Source: Rhizobiales bacterium Ga0077537 (GTDB taxonomy: Bacteria; Pseudomonadota; Alphaproteobacteria; Rhizobiales; Hyphomicrobiaceae). Taken from it: a DNA stretch of 55,898 bases. The DNA lies in assembly GCA_001464955.1 (NCBI GenBank), contig LNEM01000020.1, positions 1-55,898 of the forward strand. The letters are read 5' to 3'. Below, piece by piece: positions 35,529-43,608 of this stretch; the first letter of the stretch is position 1; each line of letters starts with the position of its first letter. The notes beneath the pieces were generated by a model. It was given only the letters and a program-made list of their open reading frames with translations, was not told the DNA's origin and ran no database searches. The position numbers and the translations under genes are program-made.

Positions 35529-36548
35529 ATGAAGGGTGGGGGACGTTTTCTGAAGGCCATCGCGGCTCTGGCTGTCGTCTTGACCGGATCGGGTCCTGTC
35601 GGCGCGCAAGCGCGGGCCGACCGGTGGGGAGCAGACGGCAAGGAGCGCATCAACCAGTTCACCATCGGGCTGGCCGCCGGACTTCCGAAAGGCGCTCCGC
35701 TCCGGTTCGGCGCCGAACTCGCGCGGGCCCTCAACGAGGGCGATGAAATGCGCATCCTTCCGATCGTCACGCGAGGCATCTTCGACAACTTCGAGGATCT
35801 GCTGCAATTGCGCGGCGTCGATGCCGCCATCGTCTACGGCGACACGCTGCTGCACTTCGACAAGGTCGAGCGCGTCCCGAACGTGCTGAGCAAGGTGCAC
35901 TACGTCGCAAGCCTGTTTCCGTCGGAACTCCAGATCTTCGTCCGGCCGGAGATCCAGTCGCTGCGCGACCTGCAGGGCAAGGTCGTCAACTTCAATCAGA
36001 AGGGGACGGCAGCCGCCTACACGGGGCCCATCGTCTTCGAGCGACTGGGCATCAAGGTCGATGCCCGCTTCGATCCCCATCCCGACGTCATGCGCCAGAT
36101 CCGCACCAGCGACCGCTACGCGGCGACCGTTTGGGTGACGGCCAAGCCCGTCGGCGGCATCGCCTCGCAGGACTGGCCGGCCGGTTTCAAGATGCTGTCG
36201 GTCCCCTTCACGAAGGAATTGGAGGACCTCTATCTCTCGGCCACGCTCGAGAGCGCCGACTACCCGAAGCTGATCCCGGCCGGCGAGAAGGTGGAGACGA
36301 TCGCTGTTCCGGCCGTGCTCGCCGTCTACAACTGGACGCCCGGCTCGCAGCGCTATCCCCGCATGGTGAAGTTCGTCGACTACATCTTCGAGCGCCTGCC
36401 GAACCTGCAGAAGCCTCCGTTCCACCCTGCTTGGAAGAACGTGAACCTCTCGGCTCCCGTTCCCGGATGGCGTCGCTACCAGCCCGTGCAGGACAAGCTC
36501 GACAAGCTGCGACCGGGTCAGACCGCCGCGGCCGCGTCCCGTCGTTGA
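35529..36548 (+). CDS. TAXI-family TRAP transporter solute-binding protein
   Basis: A 339-residue exported binding protein of the TAXI (TRAP-associated extracytoplasmic immunogenic) type. Signal peptide hydrophobic core AIAALAVVLTGSGPV, cleavage near GAQA. The binding domain has FTIGLAAGLPKGAPLRFGAEL, DAAIVYGDTLLHFD, LRDLQGKVVNFNQKGTAAAYTG and a late TIAVPAVLAVYNW. No small (DctQ) or large (DctM) TRAP membrane gene is beside it, so it may be a sensor or binding component for the neighbouring system. ATG 35529 has GAGGAG upstream, 60 bases after the coiled-coil gene's stop. Confidence 0.82.
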   Translation: MKGGGRFLKAIAALAVVLTGSGPVGAQARADRWGADGKERINQFTIGLAAGLPKGAPLRFGAELARALNEGDEMRILPIVTRGIFDNFEDLLQLRGVDAAIVYGDTLLHFDKVERVPNVLSKVHYVASLFPSELQIFVRPEIQSLRDLQGKVVNFNQKGTAAAYTGPIVFERLGIKVDARFDPHPDVMRQIRTSDRYAATVWVTAKPVGGIASQDWPAGFKMLSVPFTKELEDLYLSATLESADYPKLIPAGEKVETIAVPAVLAVYNWTPGSQRYPRMVKFVDYIFERLPNLQKPPFHPAWKNVNLSAPVPGWRRYQPVQDKLDKLRPGQTAAAASRR

Positions 36549-36566
36549 CCTGCCGCGCGCTCCCGG

Positions 36567-39500
36567 TCACGAACCGGTCGGCGTCGGGACGGTCTCGACA
36601 ACCATCCCGTCGGGTTCGTCGTCTTGCCGGCCGTCATCGCGGAGCGCGATGTAGATCGCTGGAATGACGAGCACCGTCAGCAGCGTCGACGAGGCGAGTC
36701 CGAACAGCAGCGAGATGGCGAGGCCCTGGAAGATCGGGTCGAACAGGATCACCGCGGCGCCGATGATGGCGGCGAGCGCCGTGAGCAGGATCGGCTTGAA
36801 GCGGATCGCACCCGCCTCGAGCAGGACCGTCCGGAGCGGCGCGCCGTCGTCGCGCGGCTGCCGGATGAAGTCGACCAGCAGGATCGAGTTGCGCACGATG
36901 ATGCCGGCGAGCGCGATGAACCCGATCATGGAGGTCGCCGAAAACGGCGCCCCGAAGATCCAGTGCCCGATCATGATGCCGATCAGTGTCAGCGGCACCG
37001 GCGTCAGGATGACGAGCGGCAGCTTGAACGAGCCGAACTGCGCCACGACGAGGATATAGATCCCGAGCAGTGCCACGGCGAACGCCGCGCCCATGTCGCG
37101 GAACGTGACCCACGTCACCTCCCATTCGCCGTCCCAGAGCAGCGTCGTCCTGCGGTCGTCGGGCGGCTGCCCGTTGAGTCGGATCTCGGGTCGCGGCAGG
37201 CTGCCCCAATCCTTCTTCGCGATGGCGTCCTGCACCGCGAGCATGCCGTAGAGCGGCGCTTCGTAGGCCCCAGCCAGCTCGCCCATCACCATCTCGGTCG
37301 GCCGCCCGTTGCGCCGGAAGACAGGCAGCGACGCCAACTCGTGCCGCACGCTCACGACGTCGCCGAGTTCGACGATCGACCGCTCGCCCGGCAGCGCGTT
37401 CGCCGGCACCGGCGTCGAGAGCGTGGTCGTGTCGAGGCTCTGCGCCGACTTCGGCAGTTGCACGGCGATCTCGACCGGATGCCGCCCCCCGCCCCGGTGC
37501 GAGTAGCCGACCGCGATCCCGCCGAGATAGGCCTGCAGCGTGTCGTAGACGTCGCGCTGTTCCACCTTGTGGAACTCGAGGTTGTCCTGGTCGATCGAGA
37601 CGCGAAGCCGCGGCGCCGGCGCACCGAAGCTGTCGTCGTCATCGACGATGAAGGGGATCTCGCGGAAGATCTTCCTCACCTCGCGCGCGACGGCGCGTCG
37701 GGTCTCGGCGTCGGGACCGTAGATCTCGGCGAGCAGCGTCGCGATGACCGGCGGTCCCGGCGGCACCTCGACCACGCGCAGCGCGCTCCCGTCCGGCAAG
37801 GTCAGGCCCTTCAGCCGCTCCCGCACATCGAGCGCGATGTCGTGGCTCGCCCGCTTGCGATCATGCTTTGCCGTAAGATTGATCTGCAGGTCGCCCTGCT
37901 GCGGCTCCTTGCGCAGATAGGAGTGCCGGACGAGCCCGTTGAAGTTGAACGGCGCCGCCGTGCCGACATAACTCTGGATCGAGGCCAGCTCCGGCAGGTC
38001 GCCGAGCTTGCGCGCCGCCGCGTCGAGCACGCGGTCGGTTCGCTCCAGCGACGTCCCGCGAGGGAGGTCGAGGACCACCTGCAGTTCCGACTTGTTGTCG
38101 AAAGGCAGCAGCTTGACCGTCACCCATTTGAGCGGAAAGAGCGTCAGGGAGAGCAGCGTCGCGAGGCCGACCAGGATCAGGAACGACCAGGCCGAGCGTC
38201 GGCTGGCGAGGATCGGCCGCGCTGCCGCGACGTATGTCCGCCCGAGAACGCCCCCGTCGTGCGCGCCATGGTCGCCCGCCGGTGCCGAGCCCGCGAGCCG
38301 CAGCATCAGCCACGGCGTCACCATCACGGCGACGAAGAACGAGAGCACCATGGCCGCAGACGCGTTGGCCGGGATCGGCGCCATGTAGGGCCCCATCAGC
38401 CCCGACACGAACAGCATCGGCAGCAGCGCGGCCACGACGGTCAGCGTCGCCACGATCGTCGGATTGCCGACCTCCGCCACGGCTGCGATGGCGGCGTCGC
38501 GGCGACTGCGCCCGTCGTGCATGCCCCAGTGCCGGGCGATGTTCTCGATCACGACGATGGCATCGTCGACGAGAATGCCGATCGAGAAGATGAGCGCGAA
38601 CAGGCTGACCCGGTTGATCGTGTAGCCCATCAGCCAGGACGCAAAGAGCGTGAGCAGGATCGTCACCGGAATGACGATGAGCACGACGAGCCCCTCGCGC
38701 CAGCCGATCGCGATCCCCACCAGCGCCACGATCGAAAGTGTCGCGAGCGCCAGATGGAACAGGAGTTCGTTGGCTTTCTCGTTGGCGGTTTCGCCATAGT
38801 CGCGCGTGACGACGACGTCGAGGTCCTTGGGAACGAGCGTGCCCTCGAGGTCTTTGAGGCGATGCCGGATGCGCTCGGCAATGTTGACCGCGTTGGCGCC
38901 GGCCCGCTTGGCGAAGGCGACCGTCACCGCCGGCGTCCTGACGAGCGCGCCGTCGTCGCCCTTGGCGTAATGCCAGGCGCGCTGCTCGAGTGGCTTTGCG
39001 CCGACGACGATCGTGGCCACGTCGCGCACGTAGACCGGCCGCCCGTCGCGCGTCGTCAGGAGCATGAGACCGATGTCGGGCACGCCCTGCAGCGTCTGTC
39101 CGGCAGCAACCGCGATGCTCCGGTCGAGCTCGCGCACCCGCCCCGCCTGGAACGAGCGGTTGGCATCGCGCACCTTGCCGACCAGCTGCGCCAGCGTGAC
39201 GCCATGCAGCGCGAGTTTCGCCGCGTCCGGCTCCACACGGATCTGGTCCGGCCGTCCGCCCGTGATGTACGAGAGCCCGACGTCGTCCAGCTTGGCCAGT
39301 TCGACGACGAGGTTCTCGGCGATGTGATGGAGCCCGTTGTCCTGATAGCGGTCTGCGGCGCCCGGCTTCGGCGTCAGGGTCAGCGTCACGATCGCCACGT
39401 CGTCGATGCCGCGCCCGACGATGAGCGGCTCCGGAATGCCGACCGGGATGCGGTCCATGTTGGCGCGGATCTTCTCGTGCACCCGCAGGATGGCTTCGTC

Positions 39501-39839
39501 CGACGAGGTGCCGACGAGAAAGCGCGCCGTCACCAGAACCTGGTCGTCGAGCGTGTTGGAATAGACGTGCTCGACGCCGTTGATCGCCTTGACGATGGTC
39601 TCGAGCGGCTCCGTCACGAGGCGAACGCCGTCCTCGGCCTTGAGCCCGTCGGTGCGCACCATGATGTCGACGAGCGGCACCGAGATCTGCGGCTCTTCCT
39701 CGCGCGGCAGCGCGAACAGCGCGACGAGGCCGAGCGCCAGCGCCGCGAGCAGTGCCAGCGGCGTCAGCGGGGAGCCGATGAAGGCGCGCGTCAGATGACC
39801 GGAAAGCCCGAGCCCGGTCGGTGCGGGTGCGCCACTCAT
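36567..39839 (-). CDS. RND efflux transporter permease subunit
   Basis: A 1090-residue inner-membrane pump with the RND arrangement: an N-terminal helix, a long periplasmic loop, an inner-membrane helical block, a second loop and the last helical block. Visible sequence includes FALIFSIGILVDDAIVVIENI in the fourth-helix region, GFIALAGIIVRNSILLVDF near the tenth helix and an N-terminal LPREEEPQISVP. The conserved Asp pair for proton coupling lies in VDDAIV. It exports drugs, metals or lipids, driven by protons. The ATG at 39839 overlaps the adaptor's stop by 4 bases, so both form one operon with the adaptor upstream. Confidence 0.9.
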   Translation of the reverse strand: MSGAPAPTGLGLSGHLTRAFIGSPLTPLALLAALALGLVALFALPREEEPQISVPLVDIMVRTDGLKAEDGVRLVTEPLETIVKAINGVEHVYSNTLDDQVLVTARFLVGTSSDEAILRVHEKIRANMDRIPVGIPEPLIVGRGIDDVAIVTLTLTPKPGAADRYQDNGLHHIAENLVVELAKLDDVGLSYITGGRPDQIRVEPDAAKLALHGVTLAQLVGKVRDANRSFQAGRVRELDRSIAVAAGQTLQGVPDIGLMLLTTRDGRPVYVRDVATIVVGAKPLEQRAWHYAKGDDGALVRTPAVTVAFAKRAGANAVNIAERIRHRLKDLEGTLVPKDLDVVVTRDYGETANEKANELLFHLALATLSIVALVGIAIGWREGLVVLIVIPVTILLTLFASWLMGYTINRVSLFALIFSIGILVDDAIVVIENIARHWGMHDGRSRRDAAIAAVAEVGNPTIVATLTVVAALLPMLFVSGLMGPYMAPIPANASAAMVLSFFVAVMVTPWLMLRLAGSAPAGDHGAHDGGVLGRTYVAAARPILASRRSAWSFLILVGLATLLSLTLFPLKWVTVKLLPFDNKSELQVVLDLPRGTSLERTDRVLDAAARKLGDLPELASIQSYVGTAAPFNFNGLVRHSYLRKEPQQGDLQINLTAKHDRKRASHDIALDVRERLKGLTLPDGSALRVVEVPPGPPVIATLLAEIYGPDAETRRAVAREVRKIFREIPFIVDDDDSFGAPAPRLRVSIDQDNLEFHKVEQRDVYDTLQAYLGGIAVGYSHRGGGRHPVEIAVQLPKSAQSLDTTTLSTPVPANALPGERSIVELGDVVSVRHELASLPVFRRNGRPTEMVMGELAGAYEAPLYGMLAVQDAIAKKDWGSLPRPEIRLNGQPPDDRRTTLLWDGEWEVTWVTFRDMGAAFAVALLGIYILVVAQFGSFKLPLVILTPVPLTLIGIMIGHWIFGAPFSATSMIGFIALAGIIVRNSILLVDFIRQPRDDGAPLRTVLLEAGAIRFKPILLTALAAIIGAAVILFDPIFQGLAISLLFGLASSTLLTVLVIPAIYIALRDDGRQDDEPDGMVVETVPTPTGS

Positions 39840-40987
39840 CGGGTAACCTCCGGCTTGACGATCACGTCGCCGGCCGCGAGACCGGCGAGGATCTCGACTC
39901 CGTCGCCGCCGCCGTCGAGCGCTGCCGCGCTGCCGCGCTGGACGACCACGTCGACGGGCTTGCCGTCGCTCCCCTTCACCGCGACGAAGTCGAGCCCGAA
40001 CCGCGCGAAGACGAAGCCGGTCGGCACGACCACCCCGGGCCGCTTGCCGGCCGAGATCCACACCCGCGCCCGCTCGCCGACGAAATAGTCGCCGAGACCC
40101 GGCGCCTCGGCGTCCGCGATCACCCGTCCGCCCTGCAACTCGGGATAGACCTGCACGATCTTGCCGGACACCGTCGCGGACCCGGCGACACCAGAAGGCG
40201 TCGCGGACCCGGCGACACCAGAAGGCGTCGCGGACCCGGCGACACCAGAAGGCGTCGCGGACCCGGCGACACCAACAGGCGTCGCGGTATCGGCGACGCT
40301 GAGTCCCCGCGCGCCGACGCGGAGCGTGTCCCCCGCTCGCATGAAGCGGGCATGCCGCTCGGGCAACTCGAGCCGCAGGAGATACGCGTTGGCCGCGATC
40401 GTGGCGACGCTTTCGCCCGCCATCACGACGCTGCCCGAAGTCACGGGAACCTTGAGGACCCGGCCGGCGGCTGGCGCCAGCACCTGGCCTTCGCTCGCCT
40501 GTTCCTCGGCGACCTGCCGTTCGGCCCGGGCCGCTGCGAGTTCATTCCGTGCCACGTCGAGCGCGGTGCGGAGCTGATCGACGCGGGCCTGCGGCGTCAC
40601 CCCGCGCTTGAGCAGTTGTTCCGCCCGCTCGAAGTCGAGGCCTGCCGTGGTGAGCCGCGACTCGAGCGCCACGATCTGCGCGTCGGCAGCCTTGATGCGA
40701 AGCGCGATCTTGGGATCGGCGACGGTCGCCAGCAGTTGCCCCGGCTGAACCTCCACGCCCTCGTCCACCTTCAGCGTGACGACGGTGCCGGGCGTCCGCA
40801 CCCGCGCCTCGATCAGGTCCTTGCTGCGCACCGTGGCAAAGACCTGCTTCAGGTCTTCCATCTGCGTGACGTGGACAGTGAACGTCTCGGCAGCTCCGGC
40901 CGGCGAGGACACGGCGATCGACGCCAGCAGTACGACCGCTGCAGCGCGGGCGGTTACACGGCGCTTTGGCGAACGAGGCTCGGTCAT
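39836..40987 (-). CDS. RND efflux periplasmic adaptor (membrane fusion) protein
   Basis: A 383-residue exported adaptor. A hydrophobic N-terminal segment (AAAVVLLASIAVSSPAGA) suggests a signal peptide without a lipobox. A biotinyl-like beta domain follows (ARVRTPGTVVTLKVDEGVEVQPGQLLATV), then the helical hairpin and a second half beginning GRVLKVPV. An unusual insertion of GSATPSGVA units sits in the beta-barrel part near residues 236-271. It connects the RND permease to an outer-membrane channel; no outer-membrane gene is beside it. It overlaps the permease gene by 4 bases. Confidence 0.88.
   Translation of the reverse strand: MTEPRSPKRRVTARAAAVVLLASIAVSSPAGAAETFTVHVTQMEDLKQVFATVRSKDLIEARVRTPGTVVTLKVDEGVEVQPGQLLATVADPKIALRIKAADAQIVALESRLTTAGLDFERAEQLLKRGVTPQARVDQLRTALDVARNELAAARAERQVAEEQASEGQVLAPAAGRVLKVPVTSGSVVMAGESVATIAANAYLLRLELPERHARFMRAGDTLRVGARGLSVADTATPVGVAGSATPSGVAGSATPSGVAGSATPSGVAGSATVSGKIVQVYPELQGGRVIADAEAPGLGDYFVGERARVWISAGKRPGVVVPTGFVFARFGLDFVAVKGSDGKPVDVVVQRGSAAALDGGGDGVEILAGLAAGDVIVKPEVTR
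40172..40279 (-). repeat. 27-bp tandem repeat inside the adaptor gene
   Basis: Four 27-base units begin at 40172, 40199, 40226 and 40253; the first three are identical and the fourth differs by two bases. A degenerate fifth copy (GTCGCGGTATCGG) follows. They encode GSATPSGVA-type units, an in-frame expansion with unchanged reading frame, like strain-variable minisatellites. The tract lies in a loop or linker, so changes in copy number should be tolerated. Confidence 0.92.
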
Positions 40988-41228
40988 GGGGGTGGCTCCA
41001 TCGGGCTTGGCGCGTGCGGTCGCGGCCGGTCATGAATGAGGCGTGGGCCTGGGTTGTCCCTGATCTGGCGCAACTCTATCGGCCCCCTCGCGGGGGTCAG
41101 TGACATTGTCACCGGGGCGGTATCTGCTCGCGGGCTCCGACGCGCCGCCCCTCGACCGGCCCTTCGCGGTCGTGGCAGGATGCGGAGGGCGAGCGGCTCA
41201 CCCGCGACTGTGGCATCCGGAGCGAGGC

Positions 41229-41702
41229 ATGGCATTCGAGACCGAGCACAGGACGGTCGTCCTCGGCGCCTCCGTCGTAGCCCCCACGGAGCGCGTCTAC
41301 GCGGCGTTGACGGACCCGCTCGAGCGCCAGTTGCTCGGCGCGGCCGGCGACATCGGCGTGCTCCTCCTCGACGCGAGCGACGTGCGGGTCGGCGGCAAGG
41401 ACGTGCTCCGCTTCGGGCCGCGCGGCGATCCCTGCTTCGAGGTCAGCGCTCGCTATCTCGATCTCGTCCCGGGCCGCCGCATCGTCACGTCGGACGTGAT
41501 TTCCCATGCTGCCCGTCCGATCGTCGTCTCCATGACCACGATCGAGATCGCACCGGGCGGCACCGCCACGCGCGTGCGCCTCACATCGCAACGTCTGAAC
41601 CTCGGCGGCGACCTGGCCGACACACCGGCCATCAGCCCCTACGAGATCCTGATGGACTGTCTCGCCCGCTACCTCGGCATGCCCGACCGCCGTCGTCGCT
41701 GA
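41229..41702 (+). CDS. SRPBCC-family (START-like) protein
   Basis: A 157-residue protein of the Bet v1/START-like fold used to bind hydrophobic ligands. Typical features are VVLGASVVAPTERVYAALTDPLERQLL near the start, then VRVGGKDVLRFGPRG, RYLDLVPGRRIVTSDVIS and TTIEIAPGGTATRVRLTSQ. It resembles AHSA1/polyketide cyclase-like proteins; no substrate is evident. ATG 41229 with GCGAGG upstream is preferred to an earlier start that overlaps the adaptor promoter region. Confidence 0.82.
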   Translation: MAFETEHRTVVLGASVVAPTERVYAALTDPLERQLLGAAGDIGVLLLDASDVRVGGKDVLRFGPRGDPCFEVSARYLDLVPGRRIVTSDVISHAARPIVVSMTTIEIAPGGTATRVRLTSQRLNLGGDLADTPAISPYEILMDCLARYLGMPDRRRR

Positions 41703-41842
41703 TCCGGGTGGCCTCCAGGGCAATGGGGATTGTGCTGGGGGGCAAGCTGCACTAAGTCCACCGCATGCGGCGAAATTGTCGCGCAACTGTCGCGAGCGCC
41801 CGGCACCTTGGCCTCGACGCACCTAGCATCTGGGAGACGGAA

Positions 41843-43060
41843 TTGGACAGCGTTTTGATTATCGGCGCGGGAGCTGCCGGCTCGGTCACGGCTCAGAAGT
41901 GCGCGATGAACCGCGACGTGTTCAAGAAGGTCCATCTGGCCTCGCGCCGCATCGCGAGCTGTGAGGCCGTGGCCAAGCGCTGCGTGACCCCGATCGACAT
42001 CTCGCAGGTCGACGCCGACAACGTCGCCGAGGTGGTCGCGCTGATCGAGAAGGTGAAGCCGGACCTTCTGATCAACATGGCGCTGCCCTACCAGGACCTG
42101 CCGATCATGGACGCCTGCCTGAAGACGGGCGTCCACTACATGGATACGGCCAACTACGAGCCGCGCGACGTCGCCAAGTTCGAGTACTCGTGGCAGTGGG
42201 CCTATCAGGACCGCTACAAGGACAAGGGGATCATGGCGATCCTCGGCTGCGGCTTCGATCCGGGCCAGTCGAACATCTATTGCGCCTACGCGCAGGAGTT
42301 CCTGTTCGATACCATCGAGACGATCGACATCATCGACTGCAACGACGGCAGCCACGGCAAGGCGTTCGCCACCAACTTCAATCCGGAGATCAACCTCCGT
42401 GAGGTGACGCAGCGCGGCAAGTATTGGAAGAACGGCGAGTGGATCGACATCGACCCGCTCTCGATCTCGGCCATGATCGATTATCCGGAAGTCGGCCCGC
42501 GGAAGTCCTACCTGATCTACCACGAGGAGGAGGAGAGCCTCGTCCAGAACATCAAGGGCCTGAAGCAGATCCGCTTCTGGATGACCTTCTCCGACAACTA
42601 CATCAAGCACCTTGAGGTGCTCCAGAACGTCGGCATGACGCGCATCGACCCCGTCATGTACAAGGGCAACCCGGTGATCCCGATGGAGTTCCTGAAGGAG
42701 CTTCTGCCGCCGCCCTCGTCGCTCGGCGAGAACTATTCGGGCCGCACGTCGATCGGCTGCGTCTTCGTCGGCAAGAAGGACGGCAAGGAGAAGCGGGCGA
42801 TCATCTACAACGTGTGCGACCACGCCGATTGCTACAAGGAGACGGGCGCGCAGGCCGTGTCCTACACGACGGGCGTGCCGCCGGTCGTTGGCGCCATGAT
42901 GCTGTTCAAGGGGCACTGGAAGAAGCCGGGCGGCGTCTACAACGTCGAGCAGCTTCCCTCGAAGCCCTTCATGGACGAGATCGGCAAGCAGGGCCTGCCG
43001 TGGCACATGAAGGAAATCACCGAGCAGAGCCAGGCCGATCTGTTCGCGGTGAAGACCTGA
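41843..43060 (+). CDS. carboxynorspermidine dehydrogenase (saccharopine dehydrogenase family)
   Basis: A 405-residue dehydrogenase starting at TTG with a well-placed GGGAG six bases upstream. The N-terminal NAD(P) site is IIGAGAAGS. NMALPYQDLPIMDACLKTGVHYMDTANYEP and ILGCGFDPGQSNIYCAY are typical of the carboxynorspermidine/carboxyspermidine dehydrogenase branch. It condenses a diamine with aspartate semialdehyde to give a carboxyamine, the first step of the alternative polyamine route. The decarboxylase for the next step is at 45811, separated from it by an acquired DNA-modification module and a small unknown gene. Confidence 0.82.
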   Translation: MDSVLIIGAGAAGSVTAQKCAMNRDVFKKVHLASRRIASCEAVAKRCVTPIDISQVDADNVAEVVALIEKVKPDLLINMALPYQDLPIMDACLKTGVHYMDTANYEPRDVAKFEYSWQWAYQDRYKDKGIMAILGCGFDPGQSNIYCAYAQEFLFDTIETIDIIDCNDGSHGKAFATNFNPEINLREVTQRGKYWKNGEWIDIDPLSISAMIDYPEVGPRKSYLIYHEEEESLVQNIKGLKQIRFWMTFSDNYIKHLEVLQNVGMTRIDPVMYKGNPVIPMEFLKELLPPPSSLGENYSGRTSIGCVFVGKKDGKEKRAIIYNVCDHADCYKETGAQAVSYTTGVPPVVGAMMLFKGHWKKPGGVYNVEQLPSKPFMDEIGKQGLPWHMKEITEQSQADLFAVKT

Positions 43061-43091
43061 GACGACCAGCCCAGCGAGAGGCCCGACGCGG

Positions 43092-43487
43092 ATGAACGGA
43101 ACGGTCTTTTCCTTCTCCACGTCGGGTTTTGTCGACACGGCTGAAGGCCGCGCCATGCGCCCGAACGAGAACGTCGGCGGCGACGCGCTGGCCCAGTGGC
43201 TGTCCGGTGTCCTGAAGGAAACCGGCTTCGCGGTGACCGAGCCCTGGTTCGAGGATCACGGCTCGGTCTTCACCGTCACGGACGATGGGCGCACCTATCT
43301 CTGCGCCTGCTCGATCGAGGAGGACGGCAGCGACCCGCGCGAGGGGCATGTGGCGCTGGAACTGAAGCAGGCCTTTCTCGAGCGGCTTCGCGGCCGCAAC
43401 GTCTTCGACCCGACGGACCGGGTCGCCGCGGCCATCCAGGAGGCCCTCGAGCAGTCCCCCGCCATCGCCGGCTTCGAGCGCGCCTGA
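43092..43487 (+). CDS. conserved hypothetical protein
   Basis: A 131-residue soluble protein without a recognised domain. Features are an N-terminal DTAEGRAMRPNENVGGDALAQWLSGVLKETGFAV helix region, a middle strand-rich CSIEEDG part with two cysteines (LCACS), and a C-terminal Asp/Glu-rich helical end. It begins 31 bases after the dehydrogenase, so it may belong to that operon. Not a name I can give. Confidence 0.6.
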   Translation: MNGTVFSFSTSGFVDTAEGRAMRPNENVGGDALAQWLSGVLKETGFAVTEPWFEDHGSVFTVTDDGRTYLCACSIEEDGSDPREGHVALELKQAFLERLRGRNVFDPTDRVAAAIQEALEQSPAIAGFERA

Positions 43488-43501
43488 CCTTGCCCCTCCC
43501 T

Positions 43502-43594
43502 CTGCCCGTCCCCGCAAAAGACGGGGCGGTCTGGCGGGGTGTCCCCGCCAGCGGGGCGCGGGGCCGGCCCCGCTTCGAGCGAAGCTCGAACGCT
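43502..43594. repeat. 93-bp hairpin-cluster repeat, copy 1
   Basis: A 93-base element nearly identical to 45599-45691 (differing by two bases in a hairpin loop). It folds as up to four neighbouring hairpins: CCCCG/CGGGG (43510-43526), CTGGCGGGG TGT CCCCGCCAG (43531-43551), the perfect palindrome GCGGGGCCGGCCCCGC (43558-43573), and TTCGAGC GAA GCTCGAA (43574-43590). It lies just after the stop of a plus-strand gene and near the stop of the methyltransferase on the minus strand. Such REP-like clusters can act as bidirectional terminators. Confidence 0.93.
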
Positions 43595-43608
43595 ACTCGG
43601 CGATACGC

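Noticed and set aside
35529-36548. Complete TRAP transporter
   Set aside because: Only the TAXI binding protein is present; no small or large membrane subunit lies adjacent.
36624-40088. A plus-strand open frame of 1154 codons antisense to the RND permease
   Set aside because: It runs through the opposite strand of a clearly recognisable RND gene, has low-complexity Arg/Asp/His-rich sequence with no domain, and is explained by high GC and codon bias.
43502-43594. CRISPR or tRNA-like interpretation of the hairpin cluster
   Set aside because: There are only two copies 2 kb apart with no spacer array, and the stems do not form a cloverleaf.
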